DNA from: Acidimicrobiia bacterium
GTDB lineage: Bacteria > Actinomycetota > Acidimicrobiia > IMCC26256 > JAGPDB01
NCBI GenBank assembly: GCA_018057765.1
Contig: JAGPDB010000001.1
Coordinates: 186,001 to 250,000 of the forward strand
Direction of reading: 5' to 3'
Length of the DNA: 64,000 nt
Both the position numbers and the translations under genes were made by a program. Below, in pieces: positions 60,324-64,000 of this stretch. Numbering within the stretch: position 1 is the stretch's first letter; every line of letters starts with the position of its first letter. Under the pieces are notes generated by a model. The model did no database searches. It had not been told where the DNA came from and saw only the letters and a program-made list of their open reading frames with translations.

Positions 60324-61967
60324 ATGAAAAAATCTCATGAAAATCGTGATCCAGAGGATCGAGAGATATTTAATATTGCAGATGATTTTCTTAAAAAAAT
60401 TAATGATCTAAATCCATTGGAAGCTTCTGAAGAGGGATTCTCTGCATATGATGATCAAATTGGAGATTTATCACCATTAAGACATGACAATACTGCGATT
60501 CTAGCTAAAGATACTATTAAACAATTAAATAATCATTTACCAAAAGATTTTAATGAGAAACTATGTTCGGATGTACTTGGTGACTATTGTAAGGATTTAG
60601 TTGATGAATATGACTCCTTGGATTATCTTCGTGGCATTTCATTCATTGACAATCCATTGGATCTTATTCATGTATCAACATTAAATATCGATTTTTCATC
60701 GAAGCGAGCTAGAGAGAACCTCGCTATAAAAATAGCAAAAATTCCAGAGTCATTAAACAGCTATAAAGAGACATTATTGTTCGCTAAAAATAAAAAGGCT
60801 CTGCCACGCAACCGTCAAATAGCGCGTATGATTGGAAATTGTGATATATATGCAGCTGAACCGTTATTTCAAAATTCAGTTGCACCATCTGCTTTTTTAG
60901 ATTTTAAAAAATTTCTAGAGTCTAAAATTATAAATTCAACAATTGAACGAGATGCTGTAGGTATTGAATATTATAAAAGGAGTGCTCAGCGCCACTTGGG
61001 TAAAGAAATTGATGTTTATGAAACATTTCTTTGGGGTTTCGAGGAAGTAAGAACTCTACTTCGTGAAGCCGATACCGTTGCAGCAAAAATTACACCAGGC
61101 GAAGGTTATTTAGCTGCTGTAAATTTCTTAGAATCGGACCCAGAATATACATTACATACTCCTGGAGAGCTTAAATCTTTTTTAAAAATGTTAATTGTTG
61201 AAGCATTGGACGACCTAGACGGTAAGCACTTCGATATTGACCCTAGATTAAAGAATATTGAAGCAGCAACAATTGAAGAGTCTGCAACTTATTCTATGTT
61301 TTATGTTCCTGGTTCAGATGATTTCACTCGTTCAGCTAGAACCTACTATCCCATAAATGGAAAAACTAAATTTTCTACTTGGGCTGAAGCCACCACCTGT
61401 TTTCACGAATCTGTGCCGGGACATCATTTGCATTTAGGTTCTATTAAATGTTTGGGCGATGATCTATCGCACTTTCAAAAAACTCTAGCGTGTAATAATG
61501 GTATGGCTGAAGGCTGGGCACTTTATGCTGAGCGTCTCATGGTGGAATTAAACCTTATGCGCGACCCCGGTTATGTCCTAGGTATGTATGCAGCTTCACT
61601 ATTTAGAGCACTAAGAGTTGTAATCGATATAGGATTACAATGTGGATATCAAATTCCTAATGATGCTCCATTAATTTTTGAACGCGGTTCTTATTTCAAT
61701 CGTAAAATGGCAGTTGATTTACTAATTAAATATGCAAGAGAAACACCTGCTTATTGTGAAGATGAAGTTGATAGGTACTTAGGTTGGGTTGGTCAAGCGA
61801 TTTCTTATAAAGTAGGTGAAAAAACAATCCGTGAGATCCGCGAAGATGAACGTGAACGTTTACAGGGTTGGTTCTCACTTAAAGACTTTCATTCAAGAGT
61901 TTTAAGCTATGGTCATGTTGGTCTTGGCCGATTAGAGAAGCTATTTTCTGCTAATCTCCAAAGCTAA
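60324..61967 (+). CDS. DUF885 family zinc-metallopeptidase-like protein
   Basis: The 547-aa soluble protein has the DUF885 zinc motif [15 protein letters not shown] (HExxxGHH) and [15 protein letters not shown] downstream, with a helical N-terminal half. Members resemble carboxypeptidase or oligopeptidase-like enzymes with undefined substrates. No signal peptide is present. It converges on the oligoendopeptidase F gene, with the last 27 bp overlapping. Confidence 0.9.
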   Translation: MKKSHENRDPEDREIFNIADDFLKKINDLNPLEASEEGFSAYDDQIGDLSPLRHDNTAILAKDTIKQLNNHLPKDFNEKLCSDVLGDYCKDLVDEYDSLDYLRGISFIDNPLDLIHVSTLNIDFSSKRARENLAIKIAKIPESLNSYKETLLFAKNKKALPRNRQIARMIGNCDIYAAEPLFQNSVAPSAFLDFKKFLESKIINSTIERDAVGIEYYKRSAQRHLGKEIDVYETFLWGFEEVRTLLREADTVAAKITPGEGYLAAVNFLESDPEYTLHTPGELKSFLKMLIVEALDDLDGKHFDIDPRLKNIEAATIEESATYSMFYVPGSDDFTRSARTYYPINGKTKFSTWAEATTCFHESVPGHHLHLGSIKCLGDDLSHFQKTLACNNGMAEGWALYAERLMVELNLMRDPGYVLGMYAASLFRALRVVIDIGLQCGYQIPNDAPLIFERGSYFNRKMAVDLLIKYARETPAYCEDEVDRYLGWVGQAISYKVGEKTIREIREDERERLQGWFSLKDFHSRVLSYGHVGLGRLEKLFSANLQS

Positions 61968-63731
61968 ACTTTCGGCACTATTTACCATATCTTCAATTAT
62001 GCTAAGACCATTATTCCAAAATTCAGGGTCTTCTAAATCAACACCTACAAGCTTTGCCAATTCCACAGGTGAGTTTGATCCACCAGAAGAAAGCATCTCT
62101 TCATATTTAGAAACAAAACTTTCGCCTTCTTCTTTATATTTCGCATATACACTTAACGCTAATAACTGTCCATATGCGTATGCATATACATATCCTGGCA
62201 CCTCAAAAACATGAGAAATATATGTCCACCATGAAGAGTAATCATGGTTTGGAATAATTGATTCGCCGAACATCTCTTGTTGTGTTTCTGACCAATATCT
62301 TTTAATATCTTCAATACTTAGCTCGCCAATTGTTCTGCGATGATTATGAACCTCTGTCTCAAATCTATGCATAGCAATCTGTCGAAATACTGTTGCAATT
62401 TGTCCATCTATATATTCTGCAAGCAGCACTAATCTTTCCTCTTTATTTTCAGTCATATTTAACAATCGATTAAATGTGACTGATTCAGCAAATACAGATG
62501 CAGTTTCTGCGAATGTTAATCCAGTATCTTGATGGAATGGTCCTTGTTTTGCTGCCAATACAGCATGACAGGCATGGCCCATTTCGTGTGCAAGTGTGAG
62601 AACATCATTCCTTGAATTTGTCCAGTTTAATAAGACAAATGGATGGTGATCAGATACTCCGGGAGCACAAAAAGCACCGCCAGTTTTGCCTTCTTTAACA
62701 GATGCATCTATCCAATCATTATTCATGAAATCTTCGAATATTTTTGTCATCTTGTCTGAGAAACTCGAATATGCATCATGTACAATATTACAAGCGTCAG
62801 CGTAAGTGACTTTAACTTCTACGCTTGATAAAGGTGCATATCTGTCATAGTATTCAAGTTTATCTAAACCTAATAATTTTGCTTTTAACTTATACCATCT
62901 TTGAGCTATGTCGTAACGCGATGTACAAGATTTAACTAACACCTCAACAGATTCATCACTGGCATCGTTTTCTAAATTTCTAGCACTGATCCAAGTTGGA
63001 TATTTACGCAATTTATCTTCTATATAATGATCATTTATTAATGTATTGAAAATAAACGTATGCGTTTTTAATGTTTTTTCAAAAGAGTCCGATATCGCTT
63101 TTGCTACATGTTTTCTTTTTTCACGATCAGGAGAATGGAGAAATGCTAATGCATTAGATAGCATTACAGGTTCATCTTCATCTTTTATGTCTACTACAAT
63201 TGCTGAAGATAGCTCTTCGTATAGCCTCGACCATGCAGATTCACCAGTTACACTTAATTGCGATATTAAAGATTCTTCTTTTACACTTAGTTGATATTTT
63301 TTAGATCTCCTAGTTTGAATTAAAGAATATGAACAAAATTTTGCTTCCGGCAGCGATATTATACTTTGAAATTTATCATCATCAATATCATTAATTTCAA
63401 TATCTATAAAAGATAGTTTTGCAGAAAGCTCGCTAAATTGTTCATCAATTTTTTGCATTTGTGCAGCTACAATTTCATCATTGGTTGCAACACTATATCG
63501 AAGAGTTACATAGTCCATAGCTCGAACACTTAATTCGTAGTACTCCCCATAATCTTTCATAAATGTTAAAAATGATCCGATATCTAATTGTGCTATTTTT
63601 CCTTCAAATTTTTTAAGAACAGTGGCTTTTGATTCAACTAATCCTGTTAGTTGTTCTAAGGATTCATATTTCTTAACAATATCACTAACATCCCAGTTTA
63701 CATTTTGTATTTCTTTGACTTTAAATACCAT
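61941..63731 (-). CDS. pepF: Oligoendopeptidase F (M3 family)
   Basis: The 596-aa peptidase has the zinc motif LAHEMGHACHAV (HEMGH), the downstream FAETASVFAESVTF Glu ligand helix, and the substrate-contact Tyr/Gly-rich PGYVYAYAYGQLLALS. The long N-terminal half is helical, as in PepF. It degrades peptides in the cytoplasm. The start MVFKVKEIQ is 16 bp from the stop of the HelD-like gene. It overlaps the convergent DUF885 gene by 27 bp, so two metallopeptidases face each other. Confidence 0.93.
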   Translation of the reverse strand: MVFKVKEIQNVNWDVSDIVKKYESLEQLTGLVESKATVLKKFEGKIAQLDIGSFLTFMKDYGEYYELSVRAMDYVTLRYSVATNDEIVAAQMQKIDEQFSELSAKLSFIDIEINDIDDDKFQSIISLPEAKFCSYSLIQTRRSKKYQLSVKEESLISQLSVTGESAWSRLYEELSSAIVVDIKDEDEPVMLSNALAFLHSPDREKRKHVAKAISDSFEKTLKTHTFIFNTLINDHYIEDKLRKYPTWISARNLENDASDESVEVLVKSCTSRYDIAQRWYKLKAKLLGLDKLEYYDRYAPLSSVEVKVTYADACNIVHDAYSSFSDKMTKIFEDFMNNDWIDASVKEGKTGGAFCAPGVSDHHPFVLLNWTNSRNDVLTLAHEMGHACHAVLAAKQGPFHQDTGLTFAETASVFAESVTFNRLLNMTENKEERLVLLAEYIDGQIATVFRQIAMHRFETEVHNHRRTIGELSIEDIKRYWSETQQEMFGESIIPNHDYSSWWTYISHVFEVPGYVYAYAYGQLLALSVYAKYKEEGESFVSKYEEMLSSGGSNSPVELAKLVGVDLEDPEFWNNGLSIIEDMVNSAESLALEISRK

Positions 63732-63746
63732 AATTTTTACCTTACT

Positions 63747-64000
63747 TTACTTTTGATGAGATCGAATAATTTTTGCTAAACGGTCATCGTATTTTTCATC
63801 CATTATGACAACCAAAGACTGCGTTGCCCTGGTTAGGGTAACGAAAAGCGACTTCCACCCTGCTGGCCGTTTTACATCACCTACTATTTCGTGTGGATCA
63901 TAAATGATCACGTGGTCAAACTCTAAACCTTTTGCATCTACAGCTTGGAGTATTGCTACCTTTGTATCAATTGATTTTGAATTTTCAGCACTCGCATCGA
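63747..64000 (-). CDS. UvrD/HelD-like superfamily 1 helicase, C-terminal fragment
   Basis: Only the last 84 codons lie in the window, with the stop at 63749-63747. The readable part has AVDAKGLEFDHVIIYDPHEIV (motif V) and SLFVTLTRATQSLVVI (motif VI), both diagnostic of UvrD/Rep/HelD-type superfamily 1 helicases. The DPHEIV after motif V resembles HelD/HelR-like RNA-polymerase-recycling enzymes of actinobacteria, so I lean to that type but cannot exclude UvrD. It precedes pepF on the same strand. Confidence 0.8.
   Translation of the reverse strand, partial: DASAENSKSIDTKVAILQAVDAKGLEFDHVIIYDPHEIVGDVKRPAGWKSLFVTLTRATQSLVVIMDEKYDDRLAKIIRSHQK

Overview
The window (about 64 kb, clearly AT-rich, genes closely packed on both strands) looks like chromosomal DNA of a low-GC actinobacterium. 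Supporting signs are a homodimeric AceE-type pyruvate dehydrogenase E1, a DsbA-like protein matching the mycothiol-dependent nitroreductase family (Rv2466c type), a TIGR04338-type metallohydrolase, an actinobacterial-style Tad pilus operon with a tiny Flp pilin, and a CstR/CoA-disulfide reductase operon. A class such as Acidimicrobiia is possible, but I cannot fix the lineage from sequence alone. No phage, transposon or CRISPR array was seen. No gene-free stretch exceeds 300 bases.

Layout. 1-9.9 kb: a truncated Y-family polymerase with ygfZ, nth, rlmN, several unknown proteins and an RG-rich RNA helicase. 10-15 kb: aceE, then a divergent persulfide-defence operon (56-aa Cys-rich protein, CstR-like repressor, CoA-disulfide reductase-rhodanese) with a perfect operator over its promoter. 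15-18.6 kb: SDR, glycosyltransferase, LysE exporter, DsbA-like protein, tRNA-Gly. 18.6-23 kb: a reverse-strand peroxide-stress run, PerR-like regulator, rubrerythrin, Fe-S (HdrD/GlpC-like) protein, DUF3501, then dut and thrB, with a 77-bp tandem repeat at the DUF3501 start. 23-42 kb: metabolic and housekeeping genes (glutamate-synthase-like, diguanylate cyclase, HisN-like, Ppx/GppA, lytic transglycosylase, triple-XRE protein, aminopeptidase, GDH, gpmA, thiolase, CDF transporter, acyl-ACP thioesterase, yceH, aat, AlkA-like).

42.6-54 kb is the most distinctive region: a complete-looking Tad/Flp operon (CpaB-like, TadZ-like, TadA, TadB, TadC, Flp pilin, three TadE/G-like proteins), then on the opposite strand a strongly diverged FliA/WhiG-like sigma-factor relative, then two virtually identical type IV pilin genes in tandem and a PilT-like ATPase. 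FliA/WhiG-like promoter elements (GACGATAA or similar) precede both pilins and pilT, suggesting that the sigma-like protein drives these genes. 54-64 kb: ppa, a lipase-like lipoprotein, a TrmA/RlmD-type methyltransferase, ettA, fumC, two zinc peptidases and the end of a UvrD/HelD-like helicase.

Across the window several start codons lie six bases after a TATAAT-like box, suggesting leaderless mRNAs. All functions are from reading motifs by eye; no database search was run.
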